From an uncultured Ruminococcus sp. (lineage in GTDB: Bacteria > Bacillota > Clostridia > Oscillospirales > Acutalibacteraceae), in NCBI GenBank assembly GCA_902796915.1, contig CADBQS010000096.1, positions 1-37,983 on the forward strand: a stretch of 37,983 bases of DNA, in the 5' to 3' direction. A program made the translations under genes and the position numbers. Position 1 is the first letter of the stretch. Each line of letters opens with the position of its first letter. The notes under the pieces were generated by a model, which saw nothing but the letters and a program-made list of their open reading frames with translations, had not been told where the DNA came from and made no database searches. Of this stretch, positions 1 through 9,837 are shown one piece after another.

Positions 1-33
1 ATAACAACTATCTAACCCCATTTCAGATGAGGT

Positions 34-531
34 TTGCAGCTTAACTTTTTCGAACCATGTGTTACAATTTTTCTTGACCATTACAAGTATGTTCCGGGTA
101 ATGACCGTCAGAATATTTCAATCGACCAAAAGATTGCTAAAAATTTGGTTAAAAAACTTAGTAATGTTTCGGATCCGAACTATAAATCTATTTGTAAATA
201 CTTAAAAGCCGTAAGGTTATCGGTCGATGAAGAACTGATAAGAGAAAAAGAATTCATGCTTCTGCATTTTTCTGGACCTATTGAAAGTGTTACTTTTGAG
301 AAAGGTTGTTTGAAGACAATTTGTTCGAAATTTCCCAAAAATGGTAATAAATATCTTATTATCAGTGTACCGAAGTTGACAACGTTAAAACGAAATAATA
401 CTGTACTTACCAAAAATAAAACAGCCGAATTCTCTTCGTACGATGGAATAAAACTTCAAATAGCTAAAGAAAAAGGCAAAGACAAAGAAGCAAAGTATAA
501 TGTATACATAGTTGTACGTGGAACAGAATAA
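34..531 (+). pseudogene. Unrecognised reading frame, probably the 3' part of a broken or truncated gene
   Basis: An open frame of about 165 codons that I do not recognise. The only start near its left end is a TTG directly after an in-frame TGA (28-30), with a GAGG too close to act as a ribosome binding site. The first in-frame ATG lies about 75 codons in and also lacks a good site. The product would be basic and soluble, rich in Lys, with beta-prone stretches (around YLIISVPKL and YNVYIVVRG) and no signal peptide or membrane segment. A hairpin follows it. The lack of a credible start suggests a remnant whose 5' part lies left of the window or was lost by frameshift, but a real gene with a poor TTG start cannot be excluded. 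Confidence 0.35.
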
Positions 532-548
532 TAATTATTTAAAAATAT

Positions 549-590
549 ATCCCTATAATCTGAGTTAAGATTATAGGGATAAAAATTTGT
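549..590. terminator. Hairpin terminator, perfect 12-bp stem
   Basis: 549-560 (ATCCCTATAATC) is perfectly complementary to 569-580, with an 8-nt loop. The downstream plus-strand side (AAAAATTTG) is only partly T-rich. On the minus strand the stem is followed by ATATATTTTT, so it may work in either direction. It separates the left-end reading frame from the natAB-like operon. Confidence 0.6.
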
Positions 591-608
591 TTAAAGTAAT
601 CATGACAC

Positions 609-637
609 TTGACATTTTTATATATTTTGTTTACAAT
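609..637 (+). promoter_or_regulatory. Sigma-A promoter of the NatAB-like operon
   Basis: TTGACA at 609-614, a 17-bp spacer, then TACAAT at 632-637: a full -35 match and 5 of 6 at -10. It lies about 35 bp upstream of the ATPase start, after the hairpin at 549-580. Confidence 0.75.
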
Positions 638-671
638 TATTTATAAATTAATATAGGAAGAAGTGTTTAAA

Positions 672-1406
672 TTGATAGAAATTTTTAATATATCTAAACG
701 CTTTAAAAATTGTGAAGCATTAAAAGAAGTATCGTTTAACGTAAGTAATGGAGAAATAGTTGGATTATTAGGAGAAAACGGAGCAGGAAAATCAACTCTT
801 TTAAGAATAATAAGTACGATGTTAAATCCAACAAGCGGAAGTGCGAAAATAAATGGTTATGATTTAATAAAAGATAGTAAATTGGTAAGAAAGAATGTAG
901 GTATACTATTCGGGAGTGAAGTAGGATTATATGAGCGTCTTACAGCCAGAGAGAATTTAGAGTATTTTGCTAAGTTAAATAACATGAATAAGGAAGAAGC
1001 TAAAAATAGGATTGATGAATTAATAAAAGAGTTTTCATTTGAAGATTATGCAGATAAGCAGGTAGGAAAGCTCTCTAAAGGAATGAAACAAAAAGTTGCT
1101 ATTGCTAGGTCGATAGTACACAACCCATCAGTAATATTATTCGACGAACCTGATTCTGGACTTGATTTTAAAGCAGCTAATATAGTATTTAAATTTATGA
1201 CAAAATGTAAAAAAGAAAATAAAAGTATAATATTTTCCAGTCATTCCATGGAGAATATAAAAATATATTCAGATAGAATGGTAGTTTTACACAAGGGAGA
1301 AATTGTAAAACAATTTGATGTAAAAGAGTATAGACAAAAATATACGGATAAAGAAATAAATGATATGCTTTTTAATTTGGTATGCGGAGGTGATATTGAT
1401 GATTAG
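672..1406 (+). CDS. ABC transporter ATP-binding protein (NatA-like)
   Basis: ATPase subunit of an ABC-2 type exporter, acting on the inner face of the membrane with the permease encoded next. Walker A GENGAGKS is at about residues 34-41, the signature LSKGMKQ at about 134-140, and Walker B ending DEP at 158-160, followed by the D-loop SGLD and an H-loop in SSHSM. About 244 residues is normal for a stand-alone NatA-type ATPase. The start is uncertain. GTG at 663 is only 2 nt from the AGGAAG site (655-660), while TTG at 672 has a workable spacing and gives the usual family beginning MIEI, so I chose 672. It overlaps the permease gene by 8 bp. The family exports sodium, drugs or peptides; the substrate cannot be read from the sequence. 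Confidence 0.9.
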   Translation: MIEIFNISKRFKNCEALKEVSFNVSNGEIVGLLGENGAGKSTLLRIISTMLNPTSGSAKINGYDLIKDSKLVRKNVGILFGSEVGLYERLTARENLEYFAKLNNMNKEEAKNRIDELIKEFSFEDYADKQVGKLSKGMKQKVAIARSIVHNPSVILFDEPDSGLDFKAANIVFKFMTKCKKENKSIIFSSHSMENIKIYSDRMVVLHKGEIVKQFDVKEYRQKYTDKEINDMLFNLVCGGDIDD

Positions 1407-2592
1407 TCAGATAATAGTTGTTTTTTTGAAGGAAATGAAAAGTATTTTAAGGGACAAAAAAACCTTTTTGTTTGGGCTTATAGTACCTTTTTTATTAGTT
1501 CCTTCAATGTTAATGATAATAGATTATTCGATGAAAATTTTACAGAATCAAGTTGTTAGAAGTATTAATATAAGTATTGATAACAAGGATAATTCTTTTT
1601 ATAATTTTTGCTTAGCACAAGATAATATTAATATCATAGATGCAAATGATACGAACAAGGCTATATCTGCGTATGTGAAAGTAGATGCTGATATAGATCA
1701 AAAAATATTAGCTTCAGAACCATTTAATATAGAGGTTGTTAATGCTAATTCTTCTATGGATTCAGTTATGTCAATATCTGTATTAAACACATATATTGAT
1801 GTTTTTGAAAAAGAAATTATTCCGTATATTAAAGAAAAAAATTATGCTAGTGATGCCGAAAGATTAAAACAAATAATGCTTAAATTGAATGTAAGTAATG
1901 ACGTAAATGAGCAAGTAAAACAACAAGTTAATGAACAAAATAATTCTATTGATTTAAGCTCTTTATACTTCAATATGCTTGTACCAATGATGCTAATATT
2001 ATATTGTTGCAATGGTTCATCAAGTGTAGCTATGGATATGAGTGCAGGAGAAAAAGAGCGAGGCACATTAGAACCACTTTTATCTACTGGGGCCAATAGA
2101 ACATCTATTATATTGGGTAAGCTTATGGCAACTACTGTTATAGGAGTACTAAGTGGTATGTGTACAACATTAGGTTTGTGGGGATATGTAATGATATCAT
2201 CAAGTAATAATAAAATTATTCTTTCAAGTTTACAAATGTTATCACTACTTATTATAATGTTATTTACTGCTATGTTTTTTGCAGCGGTGAATTTAACAAT
2301 AGGGGTATATGCTCGTTCGTATAAAGAAGCTCAAACATATTTTATGCCAGTATCAATAATAAGCTTATTACCGACTTGCTTTACGTATGCACTTGATATT
2401 GCGAACATAAAACTTGAATATATGTTTATACCAATTTTTAACGTTGTATGTATAATAAAAGAAATATTTGCAGGAGCGATTAATTACATTCATTTATTAA
2501 TTGTTCTAATAAGCCTTTTAGTGTATATATTGTTAGCATGTTGTATTATGCTGAAGATGTTTAAAAAAGAAGAAATAGTGTTTAGAATTTAA
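1399..2592 (+). CDS. ABC-2 type permease (NatB-like)
   Basis: Membrane partner of the preceding ATPase. It has an N-terminal membrane segment (about residues 20-40), a large hydrophilic extracytoplasmic region of about 150 residues, then five or so hydrophobic segments in the C-terminal half. The cytosolic coupling motif GEKERGTLEPLL at about residue 216 is characteristic of NatB-type permeases. The start is ATG 1399, because GGAGGTGAT at 1387-1394 sits just ahead of it. The open frame extends upstream to 1360, but that part lies inside the ATPase gene. The length of 397 residues fits the family. The 8-bp overlap implies translational coupling and a two-gene operon closed by a hairpin at 2600-2630. 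Confidence 0.88.
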   Translation: MISQIIVVFLKEMKSILRDKKTFLFGLIVPFLLVPSMLMIIDYSMKILQNQVVRSINISIDNKDNSFYNFCLAQDNINIIDANDTNKAISAYVKVDADIDQKILASEPFNIEVVNANSSMDSVMSISVLNTYIDVFEKEIIPYIKEKNYASDAERLKQIMLKLNVSNDVNEQVKQQVNEQNNSIDLSSLYFNMLVPMMLILYCCNGSSSVAMDMSAGEKERGTLEPLLSTGANRTSIILGKLMATTVIGVLSGMCTTLGLWGYVMISSSNNKIILSSLQMLSLLIIMLFTAMFFAAVNLTIGVYARSYKEAQTYFMPVSIISLLPTCFTYALDIANIKLEYMFIPIFNVVCIIKEIFAGAINYIHLLIVLISLLVYILLACCIMLKMFKKEEIVFRI

Positions 2593-2599
2593 CTTATAA

Positions 2600-2640
2600 A
2601 TAATTGTCCATTCAAGAAGTGGACAATTATATTTATTTTA
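2600..2640 (+). terminator. Rho-independent terminator after the NatAB-like operon
   Basis: An 11-bp perfect stem (ATAATTGTCCA 2600-2610 with 2620-2630), a 9-nt loop, and a T-rich tail ATTTATTTTA. Confidence 0.8.
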
Positions 2641-2658
2641 ATTTAGGAGTAAAACTGT

Positions 2659-3399
2659 ATGGATGAAAGATTTTTAAGAACACAAATGCTTATAGGAGAA
2701 AAAGCAATAAATAAGTTAATAGATTCGAAAGTAGCAGTATTTGGTATTGGAGGGGTAGGATCATTTGTATCAGAAGGATTAGTTAGGGCCGGAATAGGAA
2801 ATATAGATATTTTTGATAATGATAAAATTAGTATAACTAATATAAATAGGCAAATAATTGCACTTACTCAAAATATAGGCAAATATAAAGTAGAAGTAAT
2901 GAAAGAAAGGATATTAAACATTAATCCAAGTGCAAATGTTAAAGCATACAATTGTTTTTATAGTAAAGATGTATCAAATTTATATGATTTTAAAAAATAT
3001 GACTATGTTGTAGATGCAATAGACACAGTATCTTCAAAAATAGATATTATACAAAAGGCTAAAAATGAAGGAATTAATATTATAAGTTGTATGGGAACGG
3101 GAAATAAATTAGACCCATTTAGATTTAAAATATGCGATATTTATAAAACATCTGTTTGTCCACTTGCAAGAGTAATGAGAAAGGAATTAAAAGAAAGAAA
3201 TATAAAATCTTTGAAAGTTTTATACTCAGATGAAACGCCTATAAAAATTAATCAAGAATATCAAAAAGATTTGTTAGAAGAAGCTCGAAATTTAGGTTCA
3301 AATAGAAGAAGTATACCGGGAAGTATATCTTTTGTACCCTCAACTGCGGGACTTATGATAGCAGGTGAGGTTATAAAGGATTTAATTGAGTATAAATAG
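2659..3399 (+). CDS. tcdA: tRNA threonylcarbamoyladenosine dehydratase (TcdA)
   Basis: E1-like/ThiF-fold enzyme that uses ATP to cyclise t6A37 of ANN-decoding tRNAs to ct6A. The Rossmann nucleotide site GIGGVGS starts at residue 29, followed by the family pattern GxGNKxDPxxFxxxD and a CPLARVMRKEL segment around residues 170-180. The length of 246 residues matches TcdA and is shorter than MoeB/ThiF-rhodanese fusions. ATG 2659 follows AGGAG (2645-2649). In E. coli it works with CsdA/CsdE; a cysteine desulfurase gene lies about 9 kb downstream, but a functional link is only an inference. Confidence 0.9.
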   Translation: MDERFLRTQMLIGEKAINKLIDSKVAVFGIGGVGSFVSEGLVRAGIGNIDIFDNDKISITNINRQIIALTQNIGKYKVEVMKERILNINPSANVKAYNCFYSKDVSNLYDFKKYDYVVDAIDTVSSKIDIIQKAKNEGINIISCMGTGNKLDPFRFKICDIYKTSVCPLARVMRKELKERNIKSLKVLYSDETPIKINQEYQKDLLEEARNLGSNRRSIPGSISFVPSTAGLMIAGEVIKDLIEYK

Positions 3400-3452
3400 T
3401 TGAACTAATGAATATTCAATGATAAAATGTAACAAAAGGGCGGTGCTATAAG

Positions 3453-5504
3453 TTGAATACAAGAGAGTGGGAGATATCTAAGTTAGATAAAGATGTGGCA
3501 AAAAATATTGCAGAAGAATGTGATCTATCGTATTTTTTATCTGTGCTGTTAAGCATAAAAGGAATAAAAAGTAAGGATGAAGTGTTTGGTTTCTTAGAGG
3601 GTTATAATAAATTTTCGGACCCTTTTGATTTTATTGATATGGACAAGCTCGTAAGTCGGGTTAATAGAGCAATATTAAATTTTGAAAAGATATGTATATA
3701 TGGTGACTATGATGCGGATGGAGTAACGGCAACATCAATGATGTATTTATATTTTAAATCAAGAGGAGCGGATGTAATATATTATATTCCTGACAGAGAA
3801 GATGATGGTTACGGATTGAATACATCAGTAATAGATAAGTTAAACAGTTATGGTGTTAAATTAATATTTACGGTAGATAACGGCATATCAGCATTTAATG
3901 AGATAAAGTATGCAAATAGTTTAGGAATAGATACAGTAGTAACGGATCACCATAGACCGCCAGAAAAATTACCAGATGCAATTGCCGTAGTTGACCCGTT
4001 TAGAGAAGACTGTAAAAGCGAATTTAAAAAGTTTGCCGGAGTAGGTGTGGCTTTTAAAGCGATTGTAGCATTAGAAAGTGAAAAGAGCACTAATTTAAAT
4101 GATATAATAAATAATTATGGAGAATTTGTAACAATAGGTACAATAGGAGATTCAATAGAACTTATTGGTGAAACAAGGGATTTCATAAGAAAAGGATTAA
4201 AAATAATATCTAGGGCAAAAAGACCAGGAATAAGAGTACTTTTAGAAAGTGCAGGACTTTATGGTAAACAATTAGATGCTACAAATATAGCTTTTGGAGT
4301 AGTACCTAAAATAAATGCAAGCGGAAGAATGGGCAGTGCGGATAGAGCTGTAAAGTTATTGCTTGCTGAAACTACTGAAGATGCAGAAATGATATATAAT
4401 GAAATAAATAGTGAAAATAACTTAAGAAAATCAATAGAATCTAAAATTATGGAAAGTATAGATTCGCAATTTATAAAAGAACCAAACAGAGTATTAGAAC
4501 GTATAATTATAGCTGAAGGTAAAAAATGGCATCCTGGAGTACTGGGAATTTTATCTTCAAGAGTAATGATAAAGTACGGTAAGCCATGCGTAATAATAAC
4601 TTATGACGATGAGAATGCAAAAGGTTCTAGTAGAAGTATTGATGGTTTTTCGATTCATGAAGCAATATCGTCTTGTTCTAGTGTGTTGGAAAGATTTGGT
4701 GGACATCCCATGGCAGCTGGATTAAATCTAAAAAAAGAGAATATAGGTAAATTTAAAAATTTATTAATTGATTACGCAAATAGAGAAGAAAATATACCAT
4801 TCCTTAAAACACATATAGACTGTAAATTAAATCCCGCAACTATATCTGAAGAAATGCTATACGATTTAGATAGGTTAAAACCTTTTGGAACAGGAAATAA
4901 TGAGCCTATATTTGGTCTTTATTCTATGGTGTTGAAAGATATAACAAGTGTTGGTGGAGGAAATCATCTTAAATTAAAATTTGTAAGAGATAAAGCCGAA
5001 TTAACAGTTATGTATTTTAGAAAAAGTATTAAAAGATTTCCGTATTGTGTTGGTGATACTCTTGATTTAGCAGTAACACTAAATAAAAATGAATATGCAG
5101 GATTTATTTCATTATCGATTTATATGATAGACTTGAAGCTTTCTAGTGTTGATACTAATAGAGTATTAACTTTGAATAGGCTATATGAAAAATTTAAAAA
5201 TGGAAAAAATCTTAACAAAGAAGAACTAAATTTAATAACTCCAACAAGAGAAAATTTTGCTGATATTTATAGATATATAAAATCAAATAAAAGACCGATT
5301 TATAAGGCTGAAATAATTAGCTCTATGATAAATAGTAATGATATTAATGAGGCTAAAGTTAGCATTGCATTAGACGTTATGAAGGAATTGAGGTTAGCAG
5401 ATATATCATCTGATGCAGGGGAACATGAAATTATTATAAATAATATGAAAGGCAAGGTGAATCTTGATAGTTCTAGAATACTTAGAAGCTTAAAAGAAAT
5501 TTAG
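3453..5504 (+). CDS. recJ: Single-stranded-DNA-specific exonuclease RecJ
   Basis: 5'-3' single-strand exonuclease of recombination and mismatch repair. DHH-family metal motifs are clear: DYDADG at residues 85-90, DHH at 165-167, an ASGRMGSADRA block around residue 288 and the DHHA1 motif GGHPMAAG at 416-423. An OB-like region follows. At 683 residues it is about 100 longer than E. coli RecJ; the extra C-terminal part is Lys/Ile-rich and looks like the extension seen in many Firmicutes. The start is TTG 3453, set by AAGGGCGGTG at about 3436-3445; no ATG fits. Only 16 bp separate it from rel, so the two are probably co-transcribed. Confidence 0.93.
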   Translation: MNTREWEISKLDKDVAKNIAEECDLSYFLSVLLSIKGIKSKDEVFGFLEGYNKFSDPFDFIDMDKLVSRVNRAILNFEKICIYGDYDADGVTATSMMYLYFKSRGADVIYYIPDREDDGYGLNTSVIDKLNSYGVKLIFTVDNGISAFNEIKYANSLGIDTVVTDHHRPPEKLPDAIAVVDPFREDCKSEFKKFAGVGVAFKAIVALESEKSTNLNDIINNYGEFVTIGTIGDSIELIGETRDFIRKGLKIISRAKRPGIRVLLESAGLYGKQLDATNIAFGVVPKINASGRMGSADRAVKLLLAETTEDAEMIYNEINSENNLRKSIESKIMESIDSQFIKEPNRVLERIIIAEGKKWHPGVLGILSSRVMIKYGKPCVIITYDDENAKGSSRSIDGFSIHEAISSCSSVLERFGGHPMAAGLNLKKENIGKFKNLLIDYANREENIPFLKTHIDCKLNPATISEEMLYDLDRLKPFGTGNNEPIFGLYSMVLKDITSVGGGNHLKLKFVRDKAELTVMYFRKSIKRFPYCVGDTLDLAVTLNKNEYAGFISLSIYMIDLKLSSVDTNRVLTLNRLYEKFKNGKNLNKEELNLITPTRENFADIYRYIKSNKRPIYKAEIISSMINSNDINEAKVSIALDVMKELRLADISSDAGEHEIIINNMKGKVNLDSSRILRSLKEI

Positions 5505-5520
5505 AGGAAGTGAAGTTGTA

Positions 5521-7698
5521 ATGTTTGAGTCAAGTTATAATAATTATGATAGTTTAGTAGATTTAATAAGTAAAAGTGATAAATCTTATGACTTGGATAT
5601 TATAGATAAAGCATATAAATGTGCGTTGAAAACTCACGGGGACCAAAAAAGAGTTTCAGGTGTACCGTATATTTTACATCCTGTATCTGTTGCATATATT
5701 CTTGTTAGGTTAGGTATGGATACGCAGACAATAGCTGCTGCGCTGTTGCATGATGTTCTTGAGGATACGGATTTTACTGCAGAAGAGATGGAAAAAGAAT
5801 TTGGAAAAGAAATCTTTGTTTTAGTAAGTGGGGTTACGAATTTAGGTAGAGTACCGTATTCGTCAAAGGAAGAACAACAAGCTAAGAATATAAGAAAAAT
5901 GTTAATAGCTATGTCTAAGGACATAAGAGTAATAATAATAAAATTAGCAGATAGATTACAAAATATGCGTACAATAGAATGTATGCCCGAGCAAAAGCGT
6001 AGAGATAAATCTTTAGAGAATATGGAGGTTTTTGCTCCAATAGCTCATCGTTTGGGAATAAGGGCAATAAAAGAAGAGCTTGAAGATATTTCTTTAAAGT
6101 ATTTAGACCCTGTGGCATATAGAGAAATACAGCATTCATTAGCACTAAAAAAGGATGATAGAGAAGATTTTTTAGAGCTTATTAAAAATAAGATATATGA
6201 TAGAATATCTAAATTTATACCTAATATTCATGTTGAAGGCCGAGTAAAGAGTGCAAATGGAATATATAGAAAAATGTTTGTAAAAGGTAAGGTAATGGAG
6301 GAAATATATGATATTTATGCCGTTAGAGTTATAGTTGATACGGTAAACGATTGTTATAATATCTTAGGACTTGTACACGAAATGTTTCAACCTATACCTA
6401 ATAGATTTAAAGATTATATTTCTATACCAAAGTTAAATATGTACCAGTCTTTGCATACAACGGTTTTGGGCAAAGAGGGAATACCATTCGAGGTGCAAAT
6501 AAGAACATGGGAAATGCACAGGACCGCTGAATATGGTATAGCGGCACACTGGAAATATAAATTAGGTATATCAGGAAGTGAAGATTTTCTTGAAGAGTAT
6601 GCATCTTGGGTTCATCAGATACTTGATAACCAAAAAGAAACTGGAGATGCAACTGATGTTATAAGTAGTATAAAATTAGATTTAGCTCCAGAAGAGGTGT
6701 TTGTATTAACGCCAAAAGGAAAAGTAGTAAGTTTACCAATGGGAGCTACTGTTATTGACTTTGCGTATGCTATTCACACGGAAATAGGAAATAAAATGAT
6801 AGGAGCTAAAGTTGATAAAAGGATTGTACCTATAACATATAAAGTGAAAACTGGTGAAATTGTAGATATTATTATCTCGAGGGATAGGAATAAGGGACCA
6901 AGTAGAGACTGGATAAAAATTGTTAGGACAAGTGAAGCAAAAACAAAAATAAAACAGTGGTTTAAACGTGAAAGACGAGATGAAAACATAATTGAAGGTA
7001 ATCTTGAGGTAGAAAAAGAACTTCGAAGAAATAATATATCTGTTTCAGGAGAGGAATTACAAAAGATTTTAGAGCCTATTTTAAGAAGAAATCAATTTAA
7101 AACTCTTTCTGATTTTTATGCTTCAGTAGGTTATGGAGGAATACAGCTTTGGAGAGTTATTCCAAGAATAAAAGAGGAATATATAAAGTTAAAGAATATA
7201 AATCGTGTTAAACCGAAGGTATCAGTTAGTAAGGTTGATAAAAGTAATTATAATAGTGTAGTAGTAGATAATATGAATAACTGCCTAATAAGATTTTCAA
7301 AGTGTTGTAATCCAGTGCCTGGAGATAATATTGTTGGATTTATTACAAGAGGATATGGAGTATCTATACATAAAAGAAGTTGTCCAAATGTACCTCAAGA
7401 TTTAAATACGTGTAACGAAAATGAAAGATGGGTAAATTCTTATTGGGCATGTGACGATATAAAATCGTTTAAAGCTATGGTTAATATACGTGCTAGCGAT
7501 AGATGTGCATTAATTGCAGATATAGCTAATGAATTAGCACAAATGAATTTATCTATAAATGAAATTAGTTCAAGAGTTAATAAAGAAAATATAGCAATTA
7601 TAAATATATCCATAAAAGTAAAGAATGTACAACATTTAAATGCTGTAATTAAGAAATTGTATTCTGTAGAAAGTATACTGTCGATTTCAAGAGCATAA
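5521..7698 (+). CDS. rel: Bifunctional (p)ppGpp synthetase/hydrolase (Rel/SpoT family)
   Basis: Long RSH protein controlling the stringent response. It has an N-terminal HD hydrolase domain (HDVLED, H77 D78), a synthetase domain with RFKD at 295-298 and the QSLHTTV and EVQIRT blocks, a TGS domain (about 385-450, starting EEVFVLTPKGKVV), a zinc-finger/helical region with CCNPVPGD, and a C-terminal ACT domain. The RxKD motif together with an intact HD pair marks a bifunctional enzyme, as expected for the sole long RSH of a Firmicute. The length of 725 residues is typical. ATG 5521 is preceded by GAGGAAGTGAAG. Confidence 0.95.
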   Translation: MFESSYNNYDSLVDLISKSDKSYDLDIIDKAYKCALKTHGDQKRVSGVPYILHPVSVAYILVRLGMDTQTIAAALLHDVLEDTDFTAEEMEKEFGKEIFVLVSGVTNLGRVPYSSKEEQQAKNIRKMLIAMSKDIRVIIIKLADRLQNMRTIECMPEQKRRDKSLENMEVFAPIAHRLGIRAIKEELEDISLKYLDPVAYREIQHSLALKKDDREDFLELIKNKIYDRISKFIPNIHVEGRVKSANGIYRKMFVKGKVMEEIYDIYAVRVIVDTVNDCYNILGLVHEMFQPIPNRFKDYISIPKLNMYQSLHTTVLGKEGIPFEVQIRTWEMHRTAEYGIAAHWKYKLGISGSEDFLEEYASWVHQILDNQKETGDATDVISSIKLDLAPEEVFVLTPKGKVVSLPMGATVIDFAYAIHTEIGNKMIGAKVDKRIVPITYKVKTGEIVDIIISRDRNKGPSRDWIKIVRTSEAKTKIKQWFKRERRDENIIEGNLEVEKELRRNNISVSGEELQKILEPILRRNQFKTLSDFYASVGYGGIQLWRVIPRIKEEYIKLKNINRVKPKVSVSKVDKSNYNSVVVDNMNNCLIRFSKCCNPVPGDNIVGFITRGYGVSIHKRSCPNVPQDLNTCNENERWVNSYWACDDIKSFKAMVNIRASDRCALIADIANELAQMNLSINEISSRVNKENIAIINISIKVKNVQHLNAVIKKLYSVESILSISRA

Positions 7699-7731
7699 TA
7701 TAATTTATTTTTAAGATGGGAAGCAATATTT

Positions 7732-8349
7732 ATGTTAGAAGTAAAAACTTATGTTTTAGGTCCAATTCGTACCAATTGTTATTTTATAAAGGATAAATCT
7801 CAGGGATTAGGTGCAATAATAGACCCTGGTGGTATTAGTAAACAATTAGACAGTGATATTACCGAATTAGGTATTGAAAATGTTAAATATATATTACTTA
7901 CCCATGGCCATTTTGACCATATAACAAGGGCAAGCAGATATAGGAGATTTACAGGGGCTAAGATTGTAATAGGTAAGGAAGAGGATGAATTTACTAAGGA
8001 CAATAGTTTAAATATGTCATCAATGCGTGGAAGAAAAGGAATAGAAAACTTTGAGGCAGATTTGCTTTTAGATGATGGTGAAAGTATATTTTTAGGAGAT
8101 ACAAAAATAACAGCAATACATACTCCTGGCCATACGAAAGGCAGTATTTGCTATTTAGCAGATGATGTAATGTTTTCAGGTGATACTATCATGAAAGAAG
8201 GACTTGGCAGAACTGATTTCCCAACAGGAAGCAAAGAAGATTTGAATGCTTCTATAAAGAAGTTAATGGCTTTGGATGATAATATTACAGTTTATCCAGG
8301 GCATGGAGATATAACAAATCTAGGAATTGAAATGAAGAATTATATTTAA
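7732..8349 (+). CDS. Metallo-beta-lactamase-fold hydrolase (glyoxalase II-like, YcbL type)
   Basis: Small MBL-fold hydrolase with a complete dinuclear metal site: THGHFDH at residues 57-63, a later His in HTPGHTKGS, the bridging Asp in FSGDT, and a final His in YPGHGD. At 205 residues it is the short form lacking the glutathione-binding C-terminal domain of classical glyoxalase II, so the substrate is uncertain; family members hydrolyse thioesters such as S-lactoylglutathione. It lies between rel and hemZ, with a GGGAAG site before ATG 7732 and a 12-bp gap to hemZ, as part of one transcription run. Confidence 0.88.
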   Translation: MLEVKTYVLGPIRTNCYFIKDKSQGLGAIIDPGGISKQLDSDITELGIENVKYILLTHGHFDHITRASRYRRFTGAKIVIGKEEDEFTKDNSLNMSSMRGRKGIENFEADLLLDDGESIFLGDTKITAIHTPGHTKGSICYLADDVMFSGDTIMKEGLGRTDFPTGSKEDLNASIKKLMALDDNITVYPGHGDITNLGIEMKNYI

Positions 8350-8361
8350 GAAAGGCAAATT

Positions 8362-9837
8362 ATGAAAATATATACTATAAATCATAAATTTATATATGAA
8401 ATAGAAAATGTATGCAGGTTGTTTTTCCCAAATGAAAAATTTGTTGAATTAGATAATCGGCTTTTAGATGAAAATGATAACGATAATTATGTTTATACAG
8501 AGATAAAAAAAGAAAATCAAAAATTTAAATTTGAGGTAATTGCAGAAATTGATAGTAAAATATATAGAGATGAAGACTTAGTAATTTGCGAGCTTGATGA
8601 TAAAAATGAAATGGAAAGAATCATCTCGTTAATGGTTTTTAAAATTTTAAGTAAAATTACAAATCTAAAACCTAGTTGGGGAATTGTTACGGGAGTAAGA
8701 CCTGTAAAGTTGTTTAGAAGTCTCATAGAGGAAGGGGGAGATGAATTTGCATTAGATTATTTTGAAAATAAGTTATTGGTATCTAAAGAAAAAATAAATT
8801 TGACGGTCGAAACCAATTACTACGAAAAAAAAATTATAGATAAATCCAAATTTAATTCTTTTAGCTTATATGTATCTATACCATTTTGTCCAACAAGATG
8901 CGCATATTGTTCGTTTGTATCTCAATCAATCGAGAAATGTGCAAATTTAATTCCTAAATATGTAGAATTACTTGTTGAAGAATTAAAGTATACTGCGAAA
9001 ATTGCTAGTGATATAAATCTAAACTTAGAAACAGTTTATATAGGTGGAGGTACACCAACAACATTAAATGAAGTTCAGTTGGGATTGTTGATAGATACAA
9101 TTAATACTTACTTTGATATGTCTACGTGTAAAGAATTTACAATAGAGGCCGGGCGTCCAGATACAATAACGGAAGAAAAGTTAAGGGTTATGAAATTAGG
9201 CGGAGTAACAAGAATAAGTATAAATCCTCAAACGTTTAATGATGATGTATTAAAAGTAATAGGAAGAAAACATGACAGTAAACAAACTTTAAAAGCATTT
9301 GAAATTGCACGTAAATGTGGACATAATAATATAAATATGGATTTAATAGCTGGGTTACCTTCAGATACCTATGAAAGTTTTTGTATGAGTTTGACAGATA
9401 CAATTAATCTTTCTCCAGAGGGAATTACAATACATACCTTATCTTTAAAACGTGCTTCTAATATCAATATAAATAACGAGAAGATTTATGATCCAGTTGG
9501 AGCTGACGTAAAGAAAATGCTTGACGAGGTATCCAATTGTTTACCGAAGTATAAATACCATCCATATTACTTATATAGGCAAAGTAGGATGATTGGAAAT
9601 ATGGAAAATGTTGGATGGTCAAAAGATGGTTTTGATGGACTATACAATATATATATTATGGATGAAACACATACAATATTATCATGTGGAGCCGGAGCGG
9701 TTACGAAACTAAAAAATATGAAAAATGGAAAAATAGAAAGAGTATTTAATTATAAATTCGCATATGAGTATATTGCCAATTTTGAACAAATTATAAAAAG
9801 AAAGGGAAGGGTGATTGAATTTTATGAAGAACTTTAG
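8362..9837 (+). CDS. hemZ: Radical SAM coproporphyrinogen dehydrogenase-like protein HemZ
   Basis: Oxygen-independent coproporphyrinogen III oxidase family. The 4Fe-4S/SAM cluster motif CPTRCAYC has cysteines at 176, 180 and 183, followed by GGGTPTTL and the (T)IEAGRPDTI block of the HemN/HemZ family. The extra N-terminal domain of about 165 residues before the radical SAM core and the total of 491 residues match HemZ rather than HemN/HemW. ATG 8362 follows AAAGG. Its C-terminal end overlaps the kinase start. No other haem genes are present here, so whether it makes haem or another porphyrinoid cannot be judged. Confidence 0.9.
   Translation: MKIYTINHKFIYEIENVCRLFFPNEKFVELDNRLLDENDNDNYVYTEIKKENQKFKFEVIAEIDSKIYRDEDLVICELDDKNEMERIISLMVFKILSKITNLKPSWGIVTGVRPVKLFRSLIEEGGDEFALDYFENKLLVSKEKINLTVETNYYEKKIIDKSKFNSFSLYVSIPFCPTRCAYCSFVSQSIEKCANLIPKYVELLVEELKYTAKIASDINLNLETVYIGGGTPTTLNEVQLGLLIDTINTYFDMSTCKEFTIEAGRPDTITEEKLRVMKLGGVTRISINPQTFNDDVLKVIGRKHDSKQTLKAFEIARKCGHNNINMDLIAGLPSDTYESFCMSLTDTINLSPEGITIHTLSLKRASNININNEKIYDPVGADVKKMLDEVSNCLPKYKYHPYYLYRQSRMIGNMENVGWSKDGFDGLYNIYIMDETHTILSCGAGAVTKLKNMKNGKIERVFNYKFAYEYIANFEQIIKRKGRVIEFYEEL

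Noticed and set aside
7732..8349. MBL protein considered as a true glyoxalase II
   Set aside because: It lacks the C-terminal glutathione-binding domain, so only a general hydrolase call is made.
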